Source: UBA2334 sp964396895 (GTDB lineage Bacteria; Pseudomonadota; Gammaproteobacteria; Burkholderiales; Burkholderiaceae_C). Taken from it: 64,000 bases of DNA. Position 1 is the first letter of the stretch, and each line of letters begins with the position of its first letter. The position numbers and the translations under genes were made by a program. Positions 50,489 through 61,178 of the stretch are shown here, one piece after another. Location: assembly GCA_964396895.1 (NCBI GenBank), contig CAYNGJ010000006.1, forward strand, positions 62,001 to 126,000, given 5' to 3'. The notes under the pieces were generated by a model. The model made no database searches. It saw nothing but the letters and a program-made list of their open reading frames with translations, and was not told the DNA's origin.

Positions 50489-52506
50489 GGGGGAGTCTCC
50501 GTGAGGCGTGTGCGGTCAACGTCGGTGACCAGCGCCAGGGACGTGCTGCCGGTGGGGCAGGTCTGAATGAACTGCGCGTGCAGCAGCTGGGTGGACAGCA
50601 CCGCCACCAGGGCCATGTTGTCGGTGTTGGACAATGGCTGCGCGTGGGCGTTGGCTTGGCATTTGCGCAGCAATTGGGTCACCAGCCTGGGGTCGAACAC
50701 CTGGGCATGGGCCACACTGGTTTCGCTCAGCATTTCGTTTACATAGGCGGGTGCATCGGGTGCCACAAAACACAGCGCATCGGGCGCGCGGTAAGGCTGC
50801 TTACGGCGGTGAACGATGTCGCCCGGCACCAGCCCCGCCGCTGCGAGTTTGAGCACATGCTTCTCGTCCAGTCCCTGCAGCTTGTGACGGGCTGGCAGGT
50901 GGTTGCCCAGTGCCACCACATCTTTGTCGAGGAAAGGGTACCGCCCCTCCACCGACTGCCCCAGCAGCACGCGGTCCCCCTGCGAGGCCAACAGGTACCC
51001 GTGCAGCAGGGTGCGGATTTCCAGGTACTGGTCTTGCGACAGGGTGTCCCACTGTGCAAAAGCGGCGGGCACACTGGTCAGCAGGTGCTGCACCGGGTCG
51101 TCCTGGGTGGCCGCAGCCGCACGGAAATCCGGGTGCAGCAGGCGTTGCAGCGCGGCCGTGGTCTGCCAGCGCGGGCCATGGGCAAAACCGGGCTCGCGGT
51201 GGTGGGCCAGGTTGCGGCCAAAAAACTGGCGGCTCAGGGCCTTTTGCGCCACGGGTGAACGGGCCAGGTAGGGGTAGAGACGCTCCAGCAGCGCCGGACG
51301 CCACAGCGACTGGGGCTGGCTGCCCCAGAAGCGGCGCACCTTGCCTTCGCGGAACAGGTCGTAGCCGGCGAACATTTCGTCCGCCCCCTCTCCGGTGAGC
51401 ACGGCCTTGATGCCGTGCGCATGCACCAGGCCCGACAGCAGGTACAGCGGCGCCGGGGCGGTGCGCAGCAGGGGGCGCTCGGTGTGAAACACCACGTCCG
51501 GGAAGCACCGTGCAATGTCATGGCGCGACACCGTCACCTCGTGGTGCTGGCTGCCCAGGCGGTCCACCATCAGGCGCTGGAAGCCGGACTCGTCGTACTC
51601 GGCATCCTCAAACCGCAGGGAAAACGTCTGGAACTGCGCGCCCGCCACTTCCTGACCCAGCGCGGCGATCAGTGAGCTGTCCAGGCCACCCGACAGGTAG
51701 CTGCCCACGGGCACATCGGCCCGGGTGACACGCAGGGCCGTGGCCCGGCGCAGGGCGTGCAGCACCTCGTGGGCGGCATCGGCCACGTTGCCGCTGAAGC
51801 GGGCCGGATCGGTGGCCCCCAGGTTGTAGGTCAGCGGCTGTACCGTGTGGTCCACCACCCGTCCTTCCCGGAACACCCGCACGGTGCCTGGTGGCAGCTC
51901 GTGCACGCCTTGAAACACGGTGCGTGGAGCCACCGTGCACCAGAAAGTGAGTGTTTGCACCATGCCCAGCGGGTCCAGCGCGCGCGGCAGCGTGGGGTCG
52001 GCTGCGAACAAGGCTTTGACCTCGCTGGCGAACAGCAGCCGTCCCTGGTGCTCGCACCAGTGCAGCGGGCATATGCCCATGGGGTCGCGGGCCAGCACCA
52101 GTTGGCCCAGGTTCTCGTCCCACAGCGCCACGGCCCACTGGCCGTTCAGGCGTTCAAACGCGGACGGACCCCACTGCCGCCACGCGGCCAGGATCACTTC
52201 CGTGTCGCTGCTGGTGCGAAACGGGTGGCCCAGGGCCTGCAGGGTCTGGCGCAGTTCGATGTGGTTGTAGATTTCGCCGTTGAACGCCACCCACCGCTGA
52301 CCGCTGGCATCGGCCATGGGCTGCTGCCCGGTGTGCAGGTCCACCAGCGAGAGGCGGGCATGGGCCAGCCCGGCCCGCTGGCTGCGGTAGAGGCCAAATT
52401 CATCGGGGCCGCGGTGGCGCAGGGCAGAGGCCATGCGCAGCAGCGCGTCACGCGCGGGGGGGGCGGCGCCGTCGCGCCACACCACCATGCCACCCAAGCC
52501 GCACAT
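50485..52506 (-). CDS. asparagine synthase (glutamine-hydrolysing)-like amidotransferase
   Basis: A 673-residue enzyme with an N-terminal Ntn glutaminase starting MCGLGGMVVW (Cys2 nucleophile, RHRGPDEFGLYRSQRAGLAH, VAFNGEIYNHIELR) and a C-terminal ATP-PPi synthetase (VPVGSYLSGGLDSSLIAALG). It may amidate a pathway intermediate rather than make asparagine, because it is locked in the carrier-protein operon. Its stop overlaps the ligase start by 4 bp. Confidence 0.85.
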   Translation of the reverse strand: MCGLGGMVVWRDGAAPPARDALLRMASALRHRGPDEFGLYRSQRAGLAHARLSLVDLHTGQQPMADASGQRWVAFNGEIYNHIELRQTLQALGHPFRTSSDTEVILAAWRQWGPSAFERLNGQWAVALWDENLGQLVLARDPMGICPLHWCEHQGRLLFASEVKALFAADPTLPRALDPLGMVQTLTFWCTVAPRTVFQGVHELPPGTVRVFREGRVVDHTVQPLTYNLGATDPARFSGNVADAAHEVLHALRRATALRVTRADVPVGSYLSGGLDSSLIAALGQEVAGAQFQTFSLRFEDAEYDESGFQRLMVDRLGSQHHEVTVSRHDIARCFPDVVFHTERPLLRTAPAPLYLLSGLVHAHGIKAVLTGEGADEMFAGYDLFREGKVRRFWGSQPQSLWRPALLERLYPYLARSPVAQKALSRQFFGRNLAHHREPGFAHGPRWQTTAALQRLLHPDFRAAAATQDDPVQHLLTSVPAAFAQWDTLSQDQYLEIRTLLHGYLLASQGDRVLLGQSVEGRYPFLDKDVVALGNHLPARHKLQGLDEKHVLKLAAAGLVPGDIVHRRKQPYRAPDALCFVAPDAPAYVNEMLSETSVAHAQVFDPRLVTQLLRKCQANAHAQPLSNTDNMALVAVLSTQLLHAQFIQTCPTGSTSLALVTDVDRTRLTETPP

Positions 52507-52519
52507 GGCAATGGGCCCG

Positions 52520-53494
52520 TCAAAGGTCGGTCACGGGCCGGGCCAGCAGCGGGGCCATGTGGTGGTATTGCGTGGCCCGCCGTTTGGCGACGATGTCTTT
52601 GAACACGCGCTCCACCTGGCCCTCGCTCAGGTCCAACACGGCGGCGGCTTCGGCGGCGGGCACCTGGTGGTTGAAGGCCCACAGGCACAGGTCCATGCGG
52701 TCGTGCGGCAGGGCGAAATAAAACTCTTCCTGCGTCTGGGGCAGCGAGAAGGTGTCGGTGGTGGGCGCGCGGCGGCGGATCTCGGCGGGCACACCCAGGT
52801 GCTCCGCCAATTGGTACACCTGGGTCTTGTAGAGGTGGGCAATGGGCTTGAAGTCGGCGGCACCGTCGCCTTGTTTGACGAAAAAGCCCTGGTCGTACTC
52901 CAGCCGGTTGGGTGTGCCTGCGACGGCGTGGTGAAGCCGGTCAGCGTGGTAGTACTCCATCATTTTGCGCACGCGCTGCTTGAAGTTGGTGGCCGCCACG
53001 ATCTGCAGGTAGGCACTGCCGCTCAGGCGCACGGTGTCGGTGTGGCCCTGCGGGTTTTGCACGGTCAACCGAGTGACGTTCAGGCGGTCGGTGTCGAGGA
53101 GGGAGGGCAGCACCAGCTTGAACTTCCAGCCTGCGCCAAATTCGGGCACCACGGTGCGCACGGCCTGCGCCTGGCGCTCGTAGCAGCCCAGTGCCGTCAG
53201 CGCCGGGGCGATGTTTTCCAGCGCGGTGTCGATGCCAAAGGTCTGCGCCAGCAGTTGGCCAAAGGCCAAGGCGTCGTCGCTGGTGTCGGTTTCGGGCATG
53301 AAAAGGCCAAACACCTTGTCTTTGCCCAATGCACGGACGCACAGGGCCGTGACCACGGCGCTGTCTATGCCCCCCGATATGCCCACCACCGCACCCCGGC
53401 GTTTGAGTCGCCCAAGCACCTGCTCGCGCAGCGCCTGGGCAATGGTGTCAACCTCGGCCGCGCAGTCGAGCTGCAGGCAATCCTTGTTCATCAT
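52520..53494 (-). CDS. NAD synthetase-like (ammonia-dependent NadE-type) ligase
   Basis: A 324-residue N-type PP-loop ligase: VVGISGGIDSAVVTALCVRA (residues about 36-55), PEFGAGWKFKLVLPS, RLEYDQGFFVKQGDGAADFK (characteristic of NadE) and FSLPQTQEEFYFALPHDRMD. No glutaminase or nitrilase domain, so free ammonia would be needed for NAD synthesis. The strong AAGGAGGA box 9 nt before the ATG marks it as the first gene of the operon. It may be the cell's NAD synthetase or a paralogue working on a pathway intermediate; asnB-like glutaminase nearby could be its ammonia source. Confidence 0.75.
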   Translation of the reverse strand: MMNKDCLQLDCAAEVDTIAQALREQVLGRLKRRGAVVGISGGIDSAVVTALCVRALGKDKVFGLFMPETDTSDDALAFGQLLAQTFGIDTALENIAPALTALGCYERQAQAVRTVVPEFGAGWKFKLVLPSLLDTDRLNVTRLTVQNPQGHTDTVRLSGSAYLQIVAATNFKQRVRKMMEYYHADRLHHAVAGTPNRLEYDQGFFVKQGDGAADFKPIAHLYKTQVYQLAEHLGVPAEIRRRAPTTDTFSLPQTQEEFYFALPHDRMDLCLWAFNHQVPAAEAAAVLDLSEGQVERVFKDIVAKRRATQYHHMAPLLARPVTDL

Positions 53495-53535
53495 GGCGCG
53501 AATCCTCCTTCATTTTTTGTGTCCCTGTGCGCCGA

Positions 53536-54756
53536 TCATCGCACCAACTGGTTGAGCTGGATGATGGGCAGCAGCACGGCCAGCACGATGAGCATGACCA
53601 CCGCCCCCATGGCCACGATGAGCAAGGGCTCCAGGATGGTGGCCAGCTGCATGGCGCGGCGTTGTACCTCGTTGCCCAGCTGCTGGGCGGCGCGCTGCAG
53701 CATCAGTGGCAATTGGCCGGTTTGCTCTCCCAGACGGGCAAACATGGCCAGCAGGCCTGGAAAACGCTTTTTGCCCGCCAGCGCGGAGGCCAGCGGCGAG
53801 CCCTCGCGCACCAGCACCAGCGCATCCAGCGCGTCGGCGCGCATGGCGCGGTTGTGCAAGGTGTCGGCCGCCGTTTGCAGCGCTTTCAGGATGGGCACAC
53901 CTGCTCCCGCCAGCATGGCCAGCGTGGCGCCGAAGCGGGCGGCGTTGTAACCCCGCGCCAGTTTGCCCACCACGGGCAGGCGCAGCCAGGCGGCGTCCAT
54001 GCGCAGGCGCAGGGCCTCCTGGCGACGCGCCAGCACCAGGCCTACGGTGCCAGCGCCCAGCGCCAGCAGGCCCAGCCAGCCCCAGTCGCGCACGGCGTCG
54101 CTCAGCGCCAGCATGGCCACGGTCAGAAAGGGCAAGGCGCGTTTGCTGCCCGCAAACACCGAGGCCACTTGCGGCACCACATAGGTCACCAGAAACAGCA
54201 CGATGACCACCGCCACCAAGCTGACGATGGCCGGGTAGAGCGAGGCTCCGATGAGCTTGCCCTTGAGTGTTTCGCGGGCTTCGAGGTCGTCGGCCAGGTT
54301 GTCGAGCACGGCGCCCAGCGCACCGCTTTGTTCACCCGCCGCGATGACCGCGGTGAACACGTCCGAGAACTCGCGGGGGTGCTGGCCCAGCGCGCGAGCA
54401 AAGCTGCTGCCCCCGTTGACTTCCGCGCGCAGGCTGGCCAGCAGTTGGCGCTGGCGTTCGTCTTCGGCCTCGTCGGTCAGGGCGGCCAGGGCGCGCTCCA
54501 GTGGCAGGCCGGAGCTGACCAAACCGGCCAGCTGCCGCGTCCACACCGCCAGTGCCGCAGGCGGGTACACCCGGCTGTGCCACAGCGAGCGCTGCAGGCC
54601 ACTGCCCTGGTGGTGCGCCAGGGCAGGCTCCACCCGCAGCGGCACCAGCCCACGGCTGCGCAGCAGGCTGCGGGCGGCGCGGGCGGTGTCGGCTTCCAGC
54701 AGGCCGGTTTCGGTTTGGCCGTTGGCGCCGAGGGCTTCAAAGGTGTAGGCCGGCAT
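53536..54756 (-). CDS. gspF: type II secretion inner membrane protein GspF
   Basis: A 406-residue platform protein with duplicated GspF domains (QLAGLVSSGLPLERALAAL, then MLAGAGVPILKALQTAADTL) and three membrane helices (SLVAVVIVLFLVTYVVPQVA, LIVAMGAVVMLIVLAVLLPI). It anchors the GspE ATPase. It is 4 bp after gspE and 41 bp ahead of the nadE-like gene, so read-through into that operon is possible. Confidence 0.95.
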   Translation of the reverse strand: MPAYTFEALGANGQTETGLLEADTARAARSLLRSRGLVPLRVEPALAHHQGSGLQRSLWHSRVYPPAALAVWTRQLAGLVSSGLPLERALAALTDEAEDERQRQLLASLRAEVNGGSSFARALGQHPREFSDVFTAVIAAGEQSGALGAVLDNLADDLEARETLKGKLIGASLYPAIVSLVAVVIVLFLVTYVVPQVASVFAGSKRALPFLTVAMLALSDAVRDWGWLGLLALGAGTVGLVLARRQEALRLRMDAAWLRLPVVGKLARGYNAARFGATLAMLAGAGVPILKALQTAADTLHNRAMRADALDALVLVREGSPLASALAGKKRFPGLLAMFARLGEQTGQLPLMLQRAAQQLGNEVQRRAMQLATILEPLLIVAMGAVVMLIVLAVLLPIIQLNQLVR

Positions 54757-54760
54757 GGGC

Positions 54761-56221
<1,461 letters not shown>

Positions 56222-56237
56222 GGCGGTGGCTTGTGGG

Positions 56238-58532
56238 TCACATCGCGTTGGCCGGGGGCAGGGTCACGGGTGTGACCGCCGCCGCCGGTGTGGTTGTGGC
56301 GGGCTGTGCAGTCGGCTTGGGTGCCTCGGGTCGCATGCCTTGTTCCATGCGCAGCGGCAACACCGGTGCCTCGTTGATGCCCAGCATGCGGCCACCAAAG
56401 TCGGTGTTTTGGGGCTGTGCCTGCTGCTGGATGGTGCGCATCATGTCGTAGCGGTCTTGCGCCAGCGCCTCGGTCTGGCGGGCGTCGCGCACCACCACCG
56501 GCCGCAAAAACACCATCAGGTTGGTTTTTTTGCGGCCCCGGCTCTGGCTTTTGAACAGGTTGCCGACGATGGGGATGTCGCCCAGGCCAGGCACCTGGTC
56601 CACGTTGCCCGAGTACTCGTCTTGCAACAGGCCGCCGAGCACCACGATCTGGCCGTCCTGCACCAACACGTTGGACTCGATGGCGCGTTTGTTGGTGATG
56701 AGGCCGGTGGTGGAGTTGACCGACGAGGCCAGCACGCTGGACACCTCCTGGAAGATGGCCAGCTTGACCGTGCCGTTTTCGCTGATCTGGGGTTTGACCC
56801 GCAGCGTCAGGCCCACGTCTTTGCGCTCGATGGTCTGGAACGGGTTGACCGTGCCCGTGCTCGCGCCGGTGTTGGTGAACTGGCCGGTCACAAAGGGCAC
56901 GTTCTGGCCGATGATGATTTTGGCTTCCTCGTTGTCCAGCGTCAGCAGGTTGGGGGTGGACAGCACGTTGCCCTCGCCCGTTTGTTCCAGAAAGCGGGCC
57001 AGGAATCCCAGCACATACACCCCGCCCGACTGCTGCACCAAGCCAAAGTTCAGCCCTTTGCCGGGTGTTACCGTGCCACTGGCGGCCCCGGCGGCCAGGC
57101 TGACGATGTTGCTGCCGCCGGTGCCAAAGTTGGTGCCCAGCAGGCCAATGACGCTGTCGCCCTTGTTGCCCAGCGGCCCTTGCCACTGAATGCCGATTTC
57201 GGCGGCCTTGTCGGCGTTGACCTCGGCAATCAGGCTCTCCACATACACCTGGGCGCGCCGGGTGTCGAGCTTGTCGATGACGGCGCGCATCTGGCGCACC
57301 ATGGGCTCGGGCGCTGTGATGATGAGCGAGTTGGTGGCCGGGTCGGCCTGGATTTGCCCGCCGGTGGACACCTGGTTGCTGCTGCCACTGCCCTGCCCCA
57401 GGGTGGTGGACAGGCCGCTGCTGCGTGTGGAGGTGTTGCTGGCCCCCGCACCTGCGAGGGTGGCGGTGGCGGTTGAGCCCAAGCTGCTGCCGCCGCCACC
57501 GGACGTGTTGCCACTGCCGCTGCCATCGGCCGCCATGGCCGCGCGCAGGGTGGTGGCCAGTTGCACTGCGTCGGCATTCTTCAGGTAAACCACATGGATG
57601 TTGCCGGTGGCGTTGTCCGATGTGGGTCGGTCCAGCTTCTCAGCCAGGGCGCGCACCAGGGCCAGGCGGGCCGGGTTGGCCGCGCGCACCACCAGCGAGT
57701 TGCTGCGGGGCTCCGCCAGGATGGTGGTTTTGTAGGCGTTGTCGGTCTGGCCCTGGCCCGCCGCCGCGGCGCTGCTGCCGCCTTCGGACAAGCGTTGCAC
57801 CAGCGCGGCCAAGTCGGCGGCCACGGCGTGCTTGAGCGGGATGATTTCCACATCGGTGGCGTTGGACACGTCCAGCGCCGCGATGATGCGGCCCATGCGC
57901 TGCAGGTTGTCCGCGTAGTCGGTGATGACCAGCGAGTTGTTGCCAGGATTGACGTTGATGGTGTTGTTGGGCCCGATCAGCGGGCGCAGCACCGGCACCA
58001 GGTTGTTGGCGTTCTCGTGGCGCAGGCTGAAGATTTGCGTCACGATCTGGTTGCCCCCCACGGCCGCACCGGGCAGGTTGCTGGTGGGACCGGCGTTGAC
58101 CGCGCCCACCTGCAACTTGGCGTCGGCCTCGGGCACCACTTTGTACAGGCCGCCGGTTTCCACCATGGCAAAGCCTTGCAGGCGCAGCGCGGCGGCAAAC
58201 TGGTTCAGTGCCACTGACGGCGGCACAGGCCGCTCGGTGGACAGGCTGATCTGCCCCTTCACCCGGGGGTCCACCACCACGTTGCGCCCACTCAGGGTGG
58301 CCATGGCGCGGGCCACGGCCTCAATCTCGGCGCCGACAAAGTTCAGCGTGATGGGCTCACCCGGGCGCACGCTGGGCACGCCCGTGGGTGGCGCGGGGGC
58401 GAGCGCCGGTGCGGACGGTGTTTGGGCCATCACTTGAGAACCAAAAAGGCACACAGCGCTTGCCAATATTGACAAGTTTGCTCTCAATGACAAAAGATGG
58501 GGCGTGCCAAAGGCGTGGGTCATGTGGGTCAT
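56238..58532 (-). CDS. gspD: type II secretion outer membrane secretin GspD
   Basis: A 764-residue secretin forming the outer-membrane channel. Signal peptide to VMA|Q (about residue 36), N0-N3 domains (LNFVGAEIEAVARAMATLSG, then IIPLKHAVAADLAALVQRL) with a Ser/Gly/Asn-rich loop (about 325-390), then the secretin core (VPFVTGQFTNTGASTGTVNP, DVGLTLRVKPQISENGTVKL and VVLGGLLQDEYSGNVDQVPG). Its start overlaps gspN's stop by 4 bp. The hydrophobic core of the signal peptide (about residues 16-30) is encoded by repeat copy D. Confidence 0.95.
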   Translation of the reverse strand: MTHMTHAFGTPHLLSLRANLSILASAVCLFGSQVMAQTPSAPALAPAPPTGVPSVRPGEPITLNFVGAEIEAVARAMATLSGRNVVVDPRVKGQISLSTERPVPPSVALNQFAAALRLQGFAMVETGGLYKVVPEADAKLQVGAVNAGPTSNLPGAAVGGNQIVTQIFSLRHENANNLVPVLRPLIGPNNTINVNPGNNSLVITDYADNLQRMGRIIAALDVSNATDVEIIPLKHAVAADLAALVQRLSEGGSSAAAAGQGQTDNAYKTTILAEPRSNSLVVRAANPARLALVRALAEKLDRPTSDNATGNIHVVYLKNADAVQLATTLRAAMAADGSGSGNTSGGGGSSLGSTATATLAGAGASNTSTRSSGLSTTLGQGSGSSNQVSTGGQIQADPATNSLIITAPEPMVRQMRAVIDKLDTRRAQVYVESLIAEVNADKAAEIGIQWQGPLGNKGDSVIGLLGTNFGTGGSNIVSLAAGAASGTVTPGKGLNFGLVQQSGGVYVLGFLARFLEQTGEGNVLSTPNLLTLDNEEAKIIIGQNVPFVTGQFTNTGASTGTVNPFQTIERKDVGLTLRVKPQISENGTVKLAIFQEVSSVLASSVNSTTGLITNKRAIESNVLVQDGQIVVLGGLLQDEYSGNVDQVPGLGDIPIVGNLFKSQSRGRKKTNLMVFLRPVVVRDARQTEALAQDRYDMMRTIQQQAQPQNTDFGGRMLGINEAPVLPLRMEQGMRPEAPKPTAQPATTTPAAAVTPVTLPPANAM
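58443..58485 (+). repeat. interspersed AT-rich repeat, copy D (inside gspD signal peptide)
   Basis: AAAAAGGCACACAGCGCTT, then GCCAATATTGACAAG and TTTGCTCTC. It aligns with copy C (GGCACNCAGCGCTT, TATTGA, GTTTGCT). It lies antisense within the 5' end of gspD and encodes residues about 16-30 (LRANLSILASAVCLF). Confidence 0.7.
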
Positions 58533-59398
58533 CCGATCTTGATCAGGGTGCGCGGGCCTTGGCGGCGCCCCAGCAGGTTCATCAGGTTGGCCAGTGCCTC
58601 TTCGCGGCCTGGGCTGGCCTGGGCGTGGCCCTCAAACCGCAGGCGGCCGGCCACCCATTGGCCGCTGCCCTGCAATTGCAGGGCACCGTTGAGGGTGCTC
58701 AGGGTGAGTGCGGTGGTGTCGGCCTGCCATTGCAGCCGGTAGCTGCCCATGGGTCGCAGGGTGGACAGACGGCTGGCGGCGTCCAGTGCGTCCAGCGTGA
58801 AGCCGCCCTGGCCTTGTTCCAGTCCACGGGGCCCCAGCTGCAGCGTCAGGCCGGGGGTGGCCAGTTGCAGGCGGGCTTCCAGTTGCAAAGTGTTCCAGGG
58901 TGCCCCCAAGCCGGCCAGCCATTGCGTGGGCCACTCGCTGTGGTGGGCGGCCACGGCCACGGCCAGGCCTTGCCAGCCCGGTTGCAGCCACAGCTGCAGG
59001 CCCTGGGGGGTGCAGCAGGGCACGTTCAGCGACAACGCCAGTGCTGGGCCCCGCAGCGTGGCGGGGGCTGTGGTGTCGGTGGGATTCAGCCAGGTGGGGC
59101 GCAGTTGCCAGGCCAGGTTGCCGGGCAGGGCGGCGCGGTCCTGGCTGTCGGGGCCGCCTGTCAGCACCAGCTGGGCCTGCCCTTGCCACACCGTGCCCCT
59201 GGTGTTCAGCAGCTGCAGCCGCCCGTCTGTGGCCACCGCCAGGCCGTGTGCCAACCAGCGTGCAGGGGCCATCAGCACCACGGTCAGCAACACCCCCACC
59301 AGGGCCGACACAGCGGCCACGGGCGCGGAATGCAGGGACCAGCGGCGGGCCACGTCAGCCACCCAGTGCAAAGCCAACGGTGCCTTGCCAGGCCGCAC
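58529..59398 (-). CDS. gspN: type II secretion protein GspN
   Basis: A 289-residue protein with one N-terminal membrane helix (PVAAVSALVGVLLTVVLMAP) and a periplasmic domain (PGNLAWQLRPTWL, MGSYRLQWQADTTALTLSTL, FEGHAQASPGREEALANLMN, LLGRRQGPRTLIKI) typical of GspN. A GTG start at 59398 lies 44 bp inside gspM; a later start is possible but would remove the helix start. Confidence 0.85.
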   Translation of the reverse strand: MRPGKAPLALHWVADVARRWSLHSAPVAAVSALVGVLLTVVLMAPARWLAHGLAVATDGRLQLLNTRGTVWQGQAQLVLTGGPDSQDRAALPGNLAWQLRPTWLNPTDTTAPATLRGPALALSLNVPCCTPQGLQLWLQPGWQGLAVAVAAHHSEWPTQWLAGLGAPWNTLQLEARLQLATPGLTLQLGPRGLEQGQGGFTLDALDAASRLSTLRPMGSYRLQWQADTTALTLSTLNGALQLQGSGQWVAGRLRFEGHAQASPGREEALANLMNLLGRRQGPRTLIKIG

Positions 59399-59843
59399 CC
59401 GAGCGGGTGAGCCGGGTTTCGGCGGGCGTGAGGCGGGCGTTCACCCGCAGGTCGGCCAGCCACAGCGCCAGCGCCTGCGGCGGCACGGCTTGCAGTGTCA
59501 CGGTGACCTGCTCCCCCACCAAGGCCAGTCGACCCTGTTGGCCCAGGTGCTGGGTGGTGGCGGCTTCCAGGGCGCGCAAGCGCTCGTCGCGCCCCAGCAC
59601 AGGCTGGGCCTTGAGCTGGCGGGCCTGGTCCGCCAGCGCCTGCATGGTGGCCAGCTGGGCCTGCAGTTGGGCGTGCTGGGCGTCGGCCTGGCGCAGGGTG
59701 GTCAGGGCGGGCTGAAGACCCACCCACCACAGCAGTGCGGCGGCCACCACGGCCAGTGCCACTGCCACGGCGCGGCGCTCGCGGGGTTGCCAGCCGTGCC
59801 ACACGGCCGACAACCGGGGGCCCAGTGCCGGGGTGGTCGTCAT
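59355..59843 (-). CDS. gspM: type II secretion protein GspM
   Basis: A 162-residue inner-membrane protein with one helix (VAVALAVVAAALLWWVGLQP) and a periplasmic coiled-coil/ferredoxin-like domain (QHAQLQAQLATMQALADQAR, then VPPQALALWLADLRVNARLT). It binds GspL. Its start overlaps the gspL stop by 4 bp. Confidence 0.88.
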   Translation of the reverse strand: MTTTPALGPRLSAVWHGWQPRERRAVAVALAVVAAALLWWVGLQPALTTLRQADAQHAQLQAQLATMQALADQARQLKAQPVLGRDERLRALEAATTQHLGQQGRLALVGEQVTVTLQAVPPQALALWLADLRVNARLTPAETRLTRSGAAWQGTVGFALGG

Positions 59844-61069
59844 GGCTGTGCCCCCGGGGTGTGGGCTTGCACGTTCAGCACCGGTGCCGTGTATTGGCTG
59901 CGCCAGCCCTGGCGCTGCAGGCCGTCGCGCAGTGCTTGCAGGGCTGGGGCGGGAACCTGGCCGGGGTTGGCCAGGGTCAAGCGGACACTGGTGCTGGTGT
60001 ATTCAATAGCGGACAATTCGATGGACTCTTGCGCCAGGGCTGAAAAAGACTCCAAAAGTGGTTCCAGGTCGTGCGGGCCAGGCTCACCGGCAGAGCGCCG
60101 CAGCCTGTCCACCTCGCGCTGCATTTGCAGCGGTGCGTCCAGCACCAGCGTCACCCGGGGGAAGGTCTGGGTCAGCAGCTGTTGAATGTGCTGCCGCTGG
60201 GTCAGCAGTTGCTGGCGCTCCTGCCAGGCCAGCCCGTTGAGGCCGAGCAGGCCGCTGAACAGCAGCGCGCCCAGTCCCCAGCGGGTGGTCCGCCACGCGG
60301 GCGCAAAGGCCATGGCTTGCAGCGACTGGCCCAGGCGCTGGCCACGGCGGGCACCGGCGGACAGGCGCAGGTCGAACTGGGCCAGGTTCCACCCCGTTTG
60401 GGTGGCGGCCAGCAGGCGCTGGGCCGTGGTTTGCAGGGCCACCGGGGCGTTCAGTGCGGCCTCAGCGGCAGCGGCGCAGGCCGGTTCGGCCAGTCGCTGA
60501 CCGTTGACGGGGGAAGGCGGGCTGGCCATGGGTGGGCTGCCGTCTGTCCTGGGGACGAGGGGGGATGTCAGCACACCCTGCGGCCCGGCCACCACCAGCC
60601 AGGGCTGGTCGGCACAGACCAAGGCTTGCTGTTGGCCCTGGGGTTGGGGGCACAGCTCGGGCACGATGCGCGAGGCCGGGCGCCCACCGTCTTGCAGCAT
60701 GGCCAGCCACTGGCGCAGCGGCGCGCGGGCGCTGGCGCATACCCAGCCGGTGTGCCCGGGCGACAGCCCGTGTTCCAAGGCCAGGTGCAGCTGGGCGGGA
60801 TCGGCCAGCAGGCGGTCTTCCAGCAGGCCATCCAGGGCCTGGCGCAGGCGGGCCGTGTTGACCTTGGGCAGTGCCACCCGGTGCCAGGAAGTGGTCAGCA
60901 CCGGCAGCACCAGCACCACCTGGTCGTCGCGGGGGAGCAGGGCGGTCACGTCGCACCCATGGGACAGCAGGGTTTGGCCGTCGCGGCTGTGGGCCCACTG
61001 CCATTCCTGGGCGCGTTCAGCACCGGGCGTGCCGGTCGCTGCGGCACCGGCCAGAACGGGCAGCACCAT
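59840..61069 (-). CDS. gspL: type II secretion protein GspL
   Basis: A 409-residue inner-membrane protein: a cytoplasmic actin-like domain that binds GspE (RLRQALDGLLEDRLLADPAQ), a membrane helix (TTRWGLGALLFSGLLGLNGL) and a periplasmic ferredoxin-like end (SIELSAIEYTSTSVRLTLAN). ATG 61069 was chosen over a TTG at 61096 because no ribosome-binding site precedes the longer form. There is a 109-bp gap to gspK's stop. Confidence 0.85.
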   Translation of the reverse strand: MVLPVLAGAAATGTPGAERAQEWQWAHSRDGQTLLSHGCDVTALLPRDDQVVLVLPVLTTSWHRVALPKVNTARLRQALDGLLEDRLLADPAQLHLALEHGLSPGHTGWVCASARAPLRQWLAMLQDGGRPASRIVPELCPQPQGQQQALVCADQPWLVVAGPQGVLTSPLVPRTDGSPPMASPPSPVNGQRLAEPACAAAAEAALNAPVALQTTAQRLLAATQTGWNLAQFDLRLSAGARRGQRLGQSLQAMAFAPAWRTTRWGLGALLFSGLLGLNGLAWQERQQLLTQRQHIQQLLTQTFPRVTLVLDAPLQMQREVDRLRRSAGEPGPHDLEPLLESFSALAQESIELSAIEYTSTSVRLTLANPGQVPAPALQALRDGLQRQGWRSQYTAPVLNVQAHTPGAQP

Positions 61070-61178
61070 CAGCACGGCAGCACCTGTGCCGGACAAGGCC
61101 GGTCAGTGGGGGCAAGGCAGGGGCGAAGCGGAAAGCGTTGGGATGACACAGTGGCCAGTGGGGCAAGCGGAAGGTGGG

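Noticed and set aside
59995..60060. Possible ninth repeat copy inside gspL
   Set aside because: Only the GCTATTGAAT end resembles the repeat; the CAGCGCTT core is absent and the peptide (SIELSAIEYTS) looks like normal GspL.
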